DNA from: Marchantia polymorpha subsp. ruderalis
Lineage: Eukaryota; Streptophyta; Marchantiopsida; Marchantiales; Marchantiaceae
NCBI GenBank assembly: GCA_037833965.1
Contig: AP031355.1
Location: 28,421,501 to 28,485,500, forward strand
DNA length: 64,000 nucleotides
Reading direction: 5' to 3'
Made by a program: the position numbers and the translations under genes. The stretch's first letter is position 1. Every line of letters starts with the position of its first letter. The notes below the pieces were generated by a model that was not told the DNA's origin, ran no database searches, and was given only the letters and a program-made list of their open reading frames with translations. This document shows positions 10,601 through 22,660 of the stretch, piece by piece.

Positions 10601-11530
10601 TCGCTCGTGGTCGGTGCCTGTGGTCTGTTCCGAGCTGAGAGCTTGTTGTTCTCGTGGACGGTCGAGTTTGGCTTCTAGCCCCGGCGGAATTGAATGCCCG
10701 GAAGGCAAGAAGACAAACTTGAGCCGGTAGCTGAGAACCAGAGTTCCGTTGGACATGAATTTGAAGGACAAGAGCCAGCTGCAAGGACAGCTTATCTGCT
10801 GATGTCAGAGGGAGGGGGGTAGGATCGGAGTGACGACGATCTGATTGTGTTCGCTCCTCTTCTTCGCCCCGTACTTGTGGAAAGGGCCCAGTAGCCCCAA
10901 TGTTCGACGTGGGCCTTCGGTGCCTGGTACCATCGTTCAAGATCAAAGAACGAACGATCGCCCTGTGAGAGAGAGAAAGACACGGAGAGAGAGAGGGAGA
11001 CTCTGATGAGCCAATGGTATGTGAGTCAAGAAGCCATGCATGCAGTCCGAGCACTGGGACGCCCCCGGATCAGAAGATCAAGCACGGCCTGCGGTGAAGG
11101 CAGCCGGCTGCGAAGAATAAGTAAGGACCGAGAGCGGAGCAGATGAAAACGAATGGCGTGCGTCAGAGAAGCCATAGGAATACGGGAAGGAAAAGGAGGA
11201 GAAAAGAAGAGGAATGTCACTCGCGGATATCAGATCTCTAGAACTGATTTGAAGCCTTAATATTATGGCTGGAGATCATAACAGAGAGACTATATTATGG
11301 CTACGAGACTTGTGGATCAGTGACAGAGCTAAATTGTACGTTATTAGCAGCTGGGTGAACCACAACACTGCGAGCTGTCATGAAGCATTAGTCCTTTGCA
11401 CGAAGGAGCTTCACCGAATAGTAGTCGTCTAATGTATTATCTAATTCACAAGATTGACACGTCGAGAAGCTTCCTTACTAGATTGGTTCATCCAGAGTCC
11501 TGTCGGATATGAGTTTTGGTCACAGGTCTA

Positions 11531-11566
<36 letters not shown>

Positions 11567-12190
11567 TAAAGAATATGTAAACTTGTTCCTATTTAAAAGT
11601 TATCTTATATTGATTTGATTCTATTCTAAACTAATTTTTTATATAACTTCTTTGACGTCATGAAAGGTTCAGATGTTTGAAGCAGATTACTTCCGAAAGT
11701 TCTTTCTGGTATGTAGATATGATTTACCTAATAATAAAATTCAATGTAATATTTTAGGGTCCAAATTTCTTAAATTTTCTAGTAAGAGAGTCGAAATATT
11801 TAGATATCCACAACTCACACACGCACGACACCGTGCAAGAAAAAATCTTATTGGGATCGGACGTACTTCAACTGGGTTCCGTTCGGGATTTCATGTTATT
11901 TGTTCGGAAACTGGAAAATGTTCAGGCTTACGTAGACATCACATGCTGTGCAGATACTGGGTCAACAGAGAGGTAGATGAAGAGGAAAGTTATCACTATA
12001 CCCGTCTATTGCTTGAGCGTGTTCTCTGGAGTTTAGTATCATTATCGAACCGAATACATACCCGATCCATGGGCTTTAGTAGCTCAGAGCTTACTTCCAA
12101 GGAGGTCACTATCATCAAGTAACTGGCAAGTATTCAAATTCCACACCAGGCTCCCATTCGATTATTATTTGGTGCCATCATCTGCGTTAG
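10601..12190. other. Unassigned region with GA-rich and AT-repeat tracts
   Basis: 10601-11260 is moderately GC-rich and holds a GA-rich run near 10968-11000. A minus-strand open frame of about 160 codons lies there but looks composition-driven and matches nothing I know. From 11260 the DNA becomes AT-rich. A 149-codon plus-strand frame at 11673-12122 also shows no recognisable domain. Confidence 0.35.
11533..11561. repeat. (AT)n microsatellite
   Basis: An almost uninterrupted run of AT dinucleotides, about 29 bases. Confidence 0.9.
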
Positions 12191-12198
12191 ACATTTGA

Positions 12199-12255
12199 TG
12201 CACCATTGATGCACGTGTTGGCTGGACTTCAGCCAACACGTGCATCAATGGTGCA
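12199..12255. repeat. Perfect 26-bp hairpin, 5-nt loop
   Basis: Arms 12199-12224 and 12230-12255 are exact complements (outer part TGCACCATTGATGCACGTG), with loop GACTT. The stem carries a nested CACGTG-like palindrome. No promoter or flanking coding sequence was recognised. A microRNA precursor normally has a longer loop and some mismatches, so a template-switch or recent inverted duplication is more likely. Confidence 0.9.
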
Positions 12256-15200
12256 GAACTATCTAAGTAAACACTAAAATGTAAGCCTTTTGTAAACTGC
12301 TGGTGGCTGGTTCGAGAGAGGCGCAGCCGCTTCTTTGATCTCATGCTTTATCACGTTGTATAAAATATCCTCTTCTGCAGTTGGAGAACGGGTGCCTCCC
12401 TCTTCAGAGAAGTAATCGGTGATCAGAGTCAACTCTGCTGCTCATAATCAACCCGATAACATGAAGTCCTATTATGGAAACAGAAATGCGTAATATATGA
12501 GCTTCATATAACAAGCAAAATATCGAAACGTGAACACAAAACGCTTTGCCTTCCGTCAACAACCGACTCCAAACCTCGCATCCTACAGCTTCACTGGATA
12601 ATAGCTCGTACTCTCAGAACCCCCGGTACGGTCAGTGCTTAATATGCGCCAGATTCCATCGAAAGAACAGGTCCTCGATCACCATTTCAATCTTTCACGA
12701 ATCTTTGAATGATCTCTGAGCTCTGCAGATTCTTTCAGACAAGTGATTGACTTCTCTAACTATCCTGGCCTACGCAGAATGCCAGGATAGTTGGATCACG
12801 TTTTCTGGGCTTATGCAATCTGATCTTCAGAATAGTCCCAACATATTTAATGACATCGCTGTCATTTTAAAGAAACTACAGTGTTATTGGAATCTTATCA
12901 ACGCTCCAGCAAAGCTGTCACTCAAAGATGACACATACAACCATCTCAAGCCATCTTAAGCTCATTTGGACGCACAGTTGCTTGGCAGTGGCCAAATCTT
13001 TTCTGAAGGTCTCGGGCTGGGTGTCCGGAACTCCACACTCCCAGATCAGGCTGGAAATACGTGGAGGCAAGTACGATCTACATACAGGCACTGCAGAGCA
13101 AGTGGATGGAATGACTACAAGTACTGATTTATCCATTGCTGAATTGTGCTCCAGAACATGTAAGGCCCTATGAATCATCCAACAAATTTGCTAAGGAAGG
13201 AAAAAATGTAATGCTGGAGTCTTCTGAAGCATAATACTTTGACATTACAAAATAAATTTATTCAATTTATAACTTTGTAAAAAGGTATTTCTTTCTCCTG
13301 CTCGATATATAAACAGAGAGATTGCTTCTGGTTACTCGGCATTTGTCCACATTTAAATTGGAGGAGGAATTTGACGGTTGTGATCATATGGCCCCAATTA
13401 TTTCTGCGCTGTCCACTTCAGCGGTTAGTAACATCCCATCTCTGCATCTGCTTTGGTAATTGGAACTAAGCCCTTCATGATATTCTTCTCAATGGATTCA
13501 GGATAGCAAACGTTCAAACTCAGTTTCACTATTCGAATGTACAAACTTATTCCTCATGCTACCATAGGATTTTCCAAGTTCAGATGAAGTTTATGTACAT
13601 TTTGAGGACTTTAATGCCAGAATATAAAAGATTGGAAGCAATATGTCTACAAAATCCTGTGTATCCCGATCTAAGACTTTGGAAGAGGGGACACTCCGAT
13701 AAATTCAATTCTAGACCTCTTGCACTCTCAGCAAAATTCATATATCTGGACCAAATGCAATCAAATGTTTTTGTCTGTATTAACTTACGATACTTTCGTG
13801 ATCACATGGGTTTGGGATATTGGCTTGACCGAAATCTGAACTCTTTGGGATGATTTGATTTTGTTCTGCCAAGTGTGTTCAACTGGGTGTACTTGCTTAT
13901 CAGGTTCTTTCAAGGTTCACGGAGACAAAAGTGATACAATGGTGTTGTATCGTGATCTCCAAATATATAATCTAAGGCTTCAAAATTTACACATACACAA
14001 TGGAACTGATGCAGTAATCACTAGTGTAGAAGGCCTTTTTCTAGTGTATTGAAAAGCATAAAGCCATACATTGTTTTCTTACTTTGCCGTTTTTGAACTG
14101 AATCTAAAACCTTTCAGTGTGACCCTCCACTTCTGCAGGTTTCTGTCAAATACACCCTACTTGTTATTTTAGATTGATTTTTCATTTGCTATTTCATGTC
14201 TCTAGAGATTCTTTCCGTGTCTTAACTCCAGATAGCACTCCACAAGGAAATTCAAGAAATCGAGTTGCACAGAACGTCCACATGAACACACGGATGAGTA
14301 ATATGAAGACATTCTATAGATTTTTGTGCTCATTTTGAAGCGGTGGAAAAAATGCGTAAGCCCTTCAGACGATGAACACAACAAAACCTGCTTCTGGCGC
14401 GCCAATCTTATGAAGTTTCTCAATTAATTCTCAATGTACTTCACGATTACAAATCTTATTTTCCTCATGTCTTGTCTCTATATTTTCTCATGGAGCATGA
14501 GCGCTATCTGTCAACTAGCTTCAAACCATTAAATAACCTAAACAACATGATATAGATAGTGTCATGATAAATTTCACTTGTAGAGTGTATAATATAATTC
14601 TGACTTCTTAATGTAGATATTGGTTACTTGTACTTATTTTAATTATGATAAGTTGAATTAGGAATGGTTAACATACTAATGTAATATTTAACACAAATCA
14701 TGTATTACATGTAATTTTTTCTTACATAATACAATCTACAGTTTTGAGAACAAATACGCTATGTTACATATACGTAGCATACGTAGGGTGCTGAGATTAT
14801 CCATGTATTTTTCATCTTGATGGAATTGTGATAGAAATTCATTTTGTATTATCGTTCCGAAAACAAGTTGGTCTCATTGATACAAGAATAAATCCTCTCT
14901 AATTTTCGTCAAGAGCAATGTATAAATAAGTGTCTGTCTGTCTATGTGAGTTATCTAATCTCAAGCGCTATTTCAATTATCACAACATTTCTGATATTCT
15001 GAGTGGATTTCACTGATATATTATGTTCACATCTATTAAAACTCAATAAATATAATGTTCAAAAAATTTATATAAGCCTAAGTAATAAATAATAAAACAA
15101 ATAAATGTTCACATCTATTGTAAAGAATACTGAAAGTGTGGTTATATCAAAATCGATTGTGTATCTACATTCCGATCTGTGTGTAGAAAAGGAGAAATTT

Positions 15201-16474
15201 ATAGTATGTATTGTATTTTAAAGTTAATATGTTCTAATGTAACATAAAACGACATGTAAGAAATTAAATTATGTATGCATATAATCTGCATACATTTCTA
15301 TAGATGTATCTATAGAAACAAAACAAATATATGGTAGGGATGCTTAGAGTGACCAACTTTATGCTAAAGCTGTAATTTTTTTAAATAAAAAATATCCATC
15401 CCTTCATGATAGATCCTCAAAAAAAGTTTGACTTTGTGTTAACAAAATAATCAGACATTCAGAATTCTTTAGTTTGATAATACCACTAAAAAAATATATC
15501 ATCTACTTATCAAAGACCTTCAAGCCTGAAAAAAATATTTAAAATTCAATGAACAAGAGTGAAAAAATGACCAGATGACACACGTGAATCTTGAATTAAT
15601 ATAAAAATAGATTTACATATTTATGATATGTATCATCAACCAGTAAAAAAAATTCATAGCAAATCGATGGACCCAATGGCACTCTCAAGTTACGGAAGTC
15701 TTTATTTAATATCATAGATAATTTTATTAATATTACAGTTAAAGCCTTAAATTTGAAGTTTGTAAGATGAAGTTTTGCAAGAAATATAAATGAAACAGAT
15801 GAGTTAGCGATACAATGTGTGAATAATCTGCTGAATAGTAAAATACAAACTTAATATCATCATAGCAATAGAAAAAATATCTCAATTGTAAATCATATGA
15901 ATATACTAATAAAAAATCAACAATAAAAAATAGTACAAAAGTAATGAGGTTTGATTGAGATCACCCAGCCTGAACAACCTCCATGAAATTTGATGCACAT
16001 GAAACATTGTGAATAGCGTTATCAACATCCATCTGCATCAACTTTCAATTTGTGTGAATATTCAAGTGAGCTTAAATGACCAAAATTTGTTTTCACCATC
16101 TTCTTGTGTGTCAACTTCAAATTGATAGATACAAAGATGCTACTGTAAAAAAATAAAATATCAAGAAATATATATTTCTTCCACTGATACTACAAGGTTT
16201 TTATGCGAAATTTATTCTAGGGATGCATGTAACAAATGACAATAGACTATAGTCCTACCTAAGATAAGCAGTTGACAAAAGATAAAGATAACTTATTTTT
16301 TTACTATGTTCTTCAGCTTTTTAAAGGATTGTTTTCTATTCTAATCATGTTGCATTGGAAATTGTAAACCCAAATCATCACTTGTGTCATTCTTGCAATG
16401 TAATACAATTCTCAACACAACAAGATCTTCAAATTTTAGGGAAGGATTAGTTATCTCTCACTTAGGCTAACTAT
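12256..16474. other. Long AT-rich non-coding region
   Basis: No gene was recognised over about 4 kb. Short open frames such as 13584-13853 and 13855-14052 lack known motifs. A 12-bp perfect hairpin (AACTATCCTGGC and complement) lies at 12758-12792. From about 14450 the sequence is strongly AT-rich with many poly-A and poly-T runs, typical of intergenic DNA. Confidence 0.4.
12758..12792. repeat. 12-bp perfect hairpin
   Basis: Arms AACTATCCTGGC (12758-12769) and GCCAGGATAGTT (12781-12792) are separated by 11 bases. Confidence 0.8.
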
Positions 16475-16507
16475 CCCTCACCCTACTATACTCTAGTAGG
16501 GTGAGGG
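16475..16507. repeat. Perfect 14-bp hairpin, 5-nt loop
   Basis: Arms CCCTCACCCTACTA (16475-16488) and its complement (16494-16507) flank loop TACTC. It is a GC-rich palindrome inside otherwise AT-rich DNA. Confidence 0.88.
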
Positions 16508-17091
16508 GTCGAGAGTTCTGTGATTGGTCAGAGGTAACCTGTGTGTGAGTTGAGAAGGTGAGAGTGTCCAAAAATAAATTGAATTTTTGACAAGCTCGTT
16601 CAAATTTCTTGCAAGCAAAAAGAAGAGTTCACACTTTTGTTTTCACTCTCCTCCGACTCGTGCTCTACTTTCTCAGATGTTTCGAAATAAAATAACCAGC
16701 TCGTTCACACTACAAGACAGAATTTTCCCTTGTCATCCACGAAAGATACGAGTAATTTGACTGGAAACTTTTATTTGCGCTCGTCTTAATCTAAATGCAG
16801 CAAATTCTCCTTCCGCCACTGCACTCAATCGGTCTCGATTTAATCCAAAAAGCAGCTGTCTGCACTACAGATCGGAACCTAATAAACATCTAGCCAACGT
16901 TTTCTGGATTTCTTTCTTTCTTTCATTTAGCAGCCTCGTGGCCAATTGCTCCCGAGTCCCCTCCATACATACATACCGTGGGAGAAGCTCTCAATGGCAA
17001 GGGCGTCATTTTGGCCAGATTCTACCCAATCATCGTGTCTGTACTCGTGAACCCTCGGGGCATTATCAAACCCTACTCTCACTCTCAATTC
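16508..17091. other. Unassigned mixed-composition stretch
   Basis: No gene was recognised. A 61-codon minus-strand frame at 16927-17112 has no known motif. Confidence 0.3.
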
Positions 17092-17520
17092 ACTTATTCT
17101 CTCGGTGAGCAATCACCTGTACAATGTGAGTGATAATTAAACTAAATTGAAACTTATTTTCTCGGTGAGCGATCACTTGTACAATGTCAGTGATAATTAA
17201 ACTAAATTGAAAGATTTAAAAACTAATTGTTTTTTGATTTTAATTATCATTACTTAATTCAATAAGTTTTAATTTGGTATGATACATATATTATTTTGAT
17301 AATTATAAAACTCATGTTCACATATTCTCTCGTTGATCAATCACACAGCTCTTATTGCTCAATCACTTGTACAATGTAGTAGGGTGATAAATAATTAAAC
17401 TAAATTGAGAGATGTGGAAACTAATCATTTTTAAATTTTAACTATCATTATCTAATTCAATACGTTTTAGTTTGGTATGATACACACATAATTTTGATAA
17501 TTAAAAAACTCATGCTCACT
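17092..17520 (+). repeat. Degenerate tandem repeat array
   Basis: A 60-bp unit beginning at CTCGGTGAGC (17101 and 17161) occurs twice in tandem with few differences, each with ATCAC-TGTACAATG and GATAATTAAACTAAATTGAAA. A larger unit of about 190 bp, beginning at ATCACTTGTACAATG (17172 and 17362) and ending ACTCATG-TCAC, also occurs twice, diverged. The layout suggests an old local tandem duplication followed by a newer 60-bp one. Confidence 0.75.
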
Positions 17521-19216
17521 CAATTGTAACATCACGTGTGAGAATATCGACCGAGAAACAAAACTATTTTTTAAAATTTTTTTATCCGCACGAGGAATCT
17601 TATGAAACAAACATAAACATGAGAATCCAATTTAGAAGAAAACCTTAAGATTGAAGTTGATTCAAACATTAAACACTATTGTAATCGGATTAAGAAGTCC
17701 GAAATGACCTTTGTAGGCATCGGCCTATGCTGCTTGGTCGAAACAGAAGTCATTCGGGCGCGTTTAAAATATTACAATCAAAATTTTTGTGATTATTTTG
17801 GACATGGGTCTTCACACTTTGCAATATAAAAATTTAACGGTGTATCACGCACCCCTTTGAAGAGTCCTATGAGAAGGTGAAATCTTCGTTAACATAAAGG
17901 TCTCATTAAGGACAATGCTGAATCCATAATGCATCTATTATCACTTGCAAAAACCTAAACATTATACATCCCTACCCCTCACATTCAAAAACCTCGTAAA
18001 GAAGGTTCACTGTTTTCTTTTCCAATCTCCGACATTATTTAAAAAGTATCAATAGCACCGGAGCTAAGAAAAGAAATTAGAAAAGAATGAATGAAATTGA
18101 AAAATCAAGAAAAAGTTGCGATTAAAGTGCAATGAAAATAATTCCAATTGCAATGGAATAAAAAAAGCACCGCAAAGAAGAAACTGTATCGAGCGACCAA
18201 CGTAGTCAACGACGCAGTCAGCATTCTCCCCGCCAATCCGTCCGTACTTCCTACCGTCAACGTCCGAATGCAAGATCGGCATGGCCGCAGCAAGCGAACG
18301 GGCGATCTGAAATATGCGCCCGTAATTTTCGTGGTCTCGTCCCGTCAGTCGCAAACGCGAAGGCAGGACCAATATCTGAGCGAGGCATTAAGAATATCTG
18401 AGGTTGATGGAATATTGCGAGAACGCCTGGGATGAGGCCAAACCACACGACCGGCAGCGAATCCTCGCTTGTTATTGGCACCCGAGGTTCCCCCTTTACC
18501 ACACGGGATATATTCTAAAGGTGGTAAAGAAATCGACTTCTAAAAAACTACGAGGCACTTCCGACTGGAAATCCGGTTTTTCCGGAATATATATACTCCA
18601 CGTGTACTTTCGCGCCTTACTGTGTTACTCTTCCAAAGACTTCTCACCGATGCGTTGCAATTAGTAGACATATTTTTCCCTTTTCACTCCAAAGGCACGA
18701 CCGGTAGTGTGGTAAAGGTTATGGAATTCTCTCCAGCTGGCCAACTTAGGCCTACGAAAACCTGGTTTTCTTATAGCTAGGAGCTTGGTGCTGGCTGCCG
18801 GTAGTGTGGTAAGGCCCTGAGTCATGTTCAACCGCCACCATGGACCAATGGGTCTCACCCTCTGCCGTGGTGTCATGGCCACACGGGAGTCACCATCTCT
18901 TGCATCGAACTACGTATAAGCCAAGCTCTATGCAGTTTCTACATTCACAAGACACAACTCGACGACGTAGGGTTGAGGAGGCAGGAGAGAGAACACCACT
19001 CTAGGCAGGATCCAGCAAGATGCAGTAGCCGTGGTAAGCCGTCTGCTTTTCTCCAGAACAGCAGGCGGCTTAGGGCGTAGCACTTAAAGCCAATAATGAA
19101 TAAAGACGAGCGAGGAATCAAGGTCATAGAGTTGGGAGATATTCTGCTCTCATTTTTTTAATTCCCATGGTTTTGAAGATTCAGGATAAAAAATTTAGGT
19201 TTTTAGGATAAAATTT
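17521..19216. other. Unassigned region
   Basis: No gene was recognised. 18148-18435 (plus) and 18064-18372 (minus) are open but lack known motifs. A 15-base segment CCGGTAGTGTGGTAA occurs twice, near 18700 and 18800. Confidence 0.3.
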
Positions 19217-19276
19217 CTTGATGGATACTCTACATAGCCATGTACGGTACATGGCCGTGTAGAAGGATTCATCAAG
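19217..19276. repeat. Imperfect 28-bp hairpin, 3-nt loop
   Basis: Arms from CTTGATG at 19217 to CATGTA at 19244, and from TACATG at 19248 to ATCAAG at 19276, pair with a few mismatches and one unpaired base around loop CGG. Confidence 0.78.
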
Positions 19277-19289
19277 GGTATGATGCAAC

Positions 19290-19344
19290 TTACCTTCAGC
19301 CATGTTTCAATAAAAAACTTTTATTGCAACATGGCTGAAGGTAA
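19290..19344. repeat. 26-bp hairpin, 3-nt loop, one mismatch
   Basis: Arms 19290-19315 and 19319-19344 pair over 26 bp with one mismatch around loop AAC. It lies 13 bases after another hairpin, so the two form a pair. Confidence 0.85.
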
Positions 19345-21640
19345 CATGATTCGATAAATTGTGTTCCAGTGTGGGGGAAGGATGGCTAATATAATCTCGC
19401 AGAAGAGATTATTTTTGTAATTCTTTTCCAATCATGTTCTAAAATGTATATTCAAATGAAAGTTTTTATAACCTAATAATTTGCGTTTTAGTGTGGGAGA
19501 AAGATTGCTAGCATACTCTTGTGGAGGAAATTTTTTTTGCAACTCGTTTGCAATCATGTTCTAGAATTTATGTTCCAAATAAAATTTTTCATAATTTGAT
19601 AATTTGCTCTAGGTGTGAGAAAAATATTGCTAACATACCCTTGCGCGAGAGATTATTTTGGCAACTCGTTTGCAATCATGTAGGAAAATTTATGTTCATG
19701 TCTGAGAAAAAAATAGGCATTTAATCGCACAAATATCAATCTCATTTCACAATATACAGCAAGATTTAGACTTTCTTGTGAATCTGGGAGTAGAGACGGT
19801 TTGGCGGTGATCCCAACAACTTCCAAAGAGTAGAAATGAGATGAGCTACAAGAGATGATGATGATGATTCTAGCGGAGAAGGAAACACAATCTTACGACA
19901 AATAATTTTCTTAAAGCATGAAGCATGCCTAAATCCAAATTCTATTGGAACATCGCTACCAAAAGAATCCTATCAAGTAAAATGAAAGTTGTTGGATCTC
20001 ATCAAGTGTTTTGCTTTTTGCAAGGGTACATCAAGTAATTTTCTAGTGTTTTAGTGACAAGACTTTTAATCTTACACTACGTTTTGAGTTTGCAATCAAT
20101 CAAAGTCTACGTACATCATTCTGCCAATTACAAGATAACTATAGCCATGTAATGGAATGATATTACTATGTTGTGGTATATCATCATATTATTTTGTTGA
20201 TAAACTAATAAAATTTAATGTCTAGTATAGAAGTAAAATTGTTTGAGCATTAAAGAATTATGAAAGATTCTAGTACTTTGTAGATGTTGATAGAGAGATA
20301 GATGATTCTGCTCTTGAAAATTACAACAGAAGAATCACTAACATGAGTTGTGAGATATAAAAATGCATGGCTTAACTTCAAGGTTTTCAGAGATATTTCT
20401 CACTTTTTATTTTTCAAATCTGAAAGATGGTAATATTATTTTCTTTTAGATAAGTTTTTCATTTAATAGTTATATTTCAAGCTAGGTGAAAAATATTGAA
20501 GATGACAACACTATTTATTGAATTTTTTTTCTGAGTTTTGATACTTGGCATTTGCTCATGAGATGTAGTGTCGATGAATCTGCACAAGTGGATGGATACA
20601 TCAAATTTGGTTTTTCTTTCACAAATTTTTTATTATGTTAGTTGTTGCATCACCTATAGTTTAAGTGAAGCAACAGTTATAATGAAGAACATGAAATCTC
20701 AATATTATCTTCACTTACTTACCATTATATTTAAAATGATGTTGTAGTACATCTTATATACTACATCATCGACTTTTTCATTCCTAAAGTATGATAAAAG
20801 CTATCTAAATCTCTATTATGAACTCTATTATCACACACAATTTGTTTGCGGAAAATTGCATTGACGTAGATGAATAATATACTTTTCAACATGATTTTAA
20901 AATTAATATTTCACCTTGTGGAATTAGACTCTCATTTTGGGATTTATAATTTTTAAAAGTTGTGAAGATTTATTAAATGTCTGTTGGAAATTAAAATCAC
21001 ATAATTCTTGAATATTCATTAATAAATGATACATAGTTAGCTCTTTTCAAAATATAAATCTTTAGAGGAAAATTCTCTCACCTAATTGTTTTCATAATCA
21101 GTATTCTTTTTTAAATTGTTAATCAAGAAACCTAGAATAAGAGTCTTTATTGATGACACGAAAAGAGGTCTATCATTTAGACACACTTCTATTGTTGTTA
21201 CCCAACATCGCAATCTGTCAGTTCTACACTTCCCCTTCATGTGTGTTGTAGTCCGAGGGGAGTTTCAAGCTGAGAAGCAATTTGTAACAATGACTTGCAG
21301 CTTATAACATAAGCCTACTAATTTGAGCTAGAAAACATATGATATTTAAGTCAATCAAAAAAGCTTCAGGCGGCGACGCTTAGCCAAGCTTCTCCGATGG
21401 CACATACAACCTCTAAGTACTTCCTTTCTATCAGCTCTCTCCACAAGGTCTCTTTCCTCTTCTCTCGAAGGTCTCTCTCCTTTCTGCAGATTTTTCACTC
21501 TCCCCAGTCTTCTCTCCACAAGTGTTTTTCACTCTTCCGAATCTCTCTCCCTCGCAGGTTTTTCAATCTTCCAAAGTTCTCTCACTTTCCTCCCGCAACA
21601 ACCAGCAGCATCACCAGATCTCTCTTTTCATGAAAATTGT
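19345..21640. other. AT-rich non-coding region
   Basis: No gene was recognised. At 19370-19690 a phrase resembling GTGTGGGAGAAAGATTGCTA and CTCGTTTGCAATCATGTT recurs three times at about 120-130-bp spacing with much divergence, suggesting an old tandem repeat. 21397-21633 is CT-rich and open on the plus strand but looks composition-driven. Confidence 0.35.
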
Positions 21641-22660
21641 CATCACCTGTAATAACCCACTAAAGGCTAAAACTGCAATATAGTGGTAGAAAGGTCGAAC
21701 CCACAGGGACAGAGGAACACACAGGGTACAAAGTGTCACGTTTTAACAGACTATTGAGGAGTTTGAATTCTCAGGCAACTGTCACTCCCAGAAATACTGC
21801 AAGTGTCCACTCGGAGCGCACTCGGAGGTCGCACAGTGCAGCGTAACACACACACACACACACACACACCTGAAACTACAGAAACACAACCCAGAGATCC
21901 GTTAGGACCTCTACTTCAAGATTTCAGGGGGAAAGTCTCTCAAGAGTACACTCTGCGAAGCTACGGGTAGTGACTTCCAACTCCGGCTTTTACAACACTT
22001 CCAGTAGCTTGCTGCTAGTGTAGGAAACCGGTTTGGACTGCCTACTTCGGATCGAAGTCACTCAGACGCGGTGAACAACACTCTCAACTCACAAAACGCG
22101 CAGAGAACACAGGTCCGCACTGAAGGACTCACGGAGAAACATTCCAGTAACACAACAACAGTCTATTGAAGAGTTTGAATTCTCAGGCACTTGTCATTCC
22201 CAGAAATACTACAGGGGTTACCCTGAAGGCACCTGCTGCAGCGTAACCTGAATTTACAACCAAGGCTTACACGAAGTAGCAAAACTTCACTTTGGCATTC
22301 AGGGGAAAAATCCCGAAGGAGTACAATCAGAAAGAAACACTCGAAGGTGTAGGGGCGAAACTGTTCAAGTATCTAACTAGTCACTGGTTCTGAGCATCGG
22401 CAGTCACCCGCAAGTGCAGTTCCGAACTACTCAAGTCTCTAACCAATGTACTAGCTCTGAACATTCGGCCGAAGGCCTTCAGCTACAAAATGCGGAACGC
22501 TAAGTTGTAACTCCTCGTGCGTGGTGACAGAATTCAAGGACACAAACACGCAAAGGAAATGGGTTCCTGATCTGCACTTCTGATGGGAAAGAACCCCAGG
22601 CAAAACGCATGGAACTATTTTATACCTTCTAAGTCCTAACTAACACTACACTGCACTACG
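21641..22660. repeat. Region downstream of the unknown ORF with a two-copy repeat
   Basis: A segment of about 58 bp (AACAG-CTATTGA-GAGTTTGAATTCTCAGGCA-TGTCA-TCCCAGAAATACT) occurs at 21745-21802 and 22157-22214. GCAGCGTAAC also recurs at 21838 and 22239, suggesting a diverged duplication of roughly 400 bp. The left end begins TGTAATAACCC and includes GGTCGAACCCACAGGGACAG, a phrase reminiscent of plant retroelement ends. It could be an element edge belonging with the minus-strand ORF beside it, but no matching second edge was found. A (CA)n run lies at 21846-21869. Confidence 0.5.
21846..21869. repeat. (AC)n microsatellite
   Basis: Twelve AC units in a row inside the two-copy repeat region. 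Confidence 0.9.

Noticed and set aside
10563-11054. 163-codon minus-strand ORF overlapping the right end of the MULE
   Set aside because: It runs into the transposon end and has low-complexity Ser/Arg content without a recognisable domain.
11673-12122. 149-codon plus-strand ORF
   Set aside because: No motif, no neighbouring exons and no coding-like composition; kept only as unassigned.
12199-12255. MicroRNA precursor
   Set aside because: The stem is perfect, the loop is only 5 nt, and no longer fold, promoter or known mature sequence is seen. Small-RNA data would be needed.
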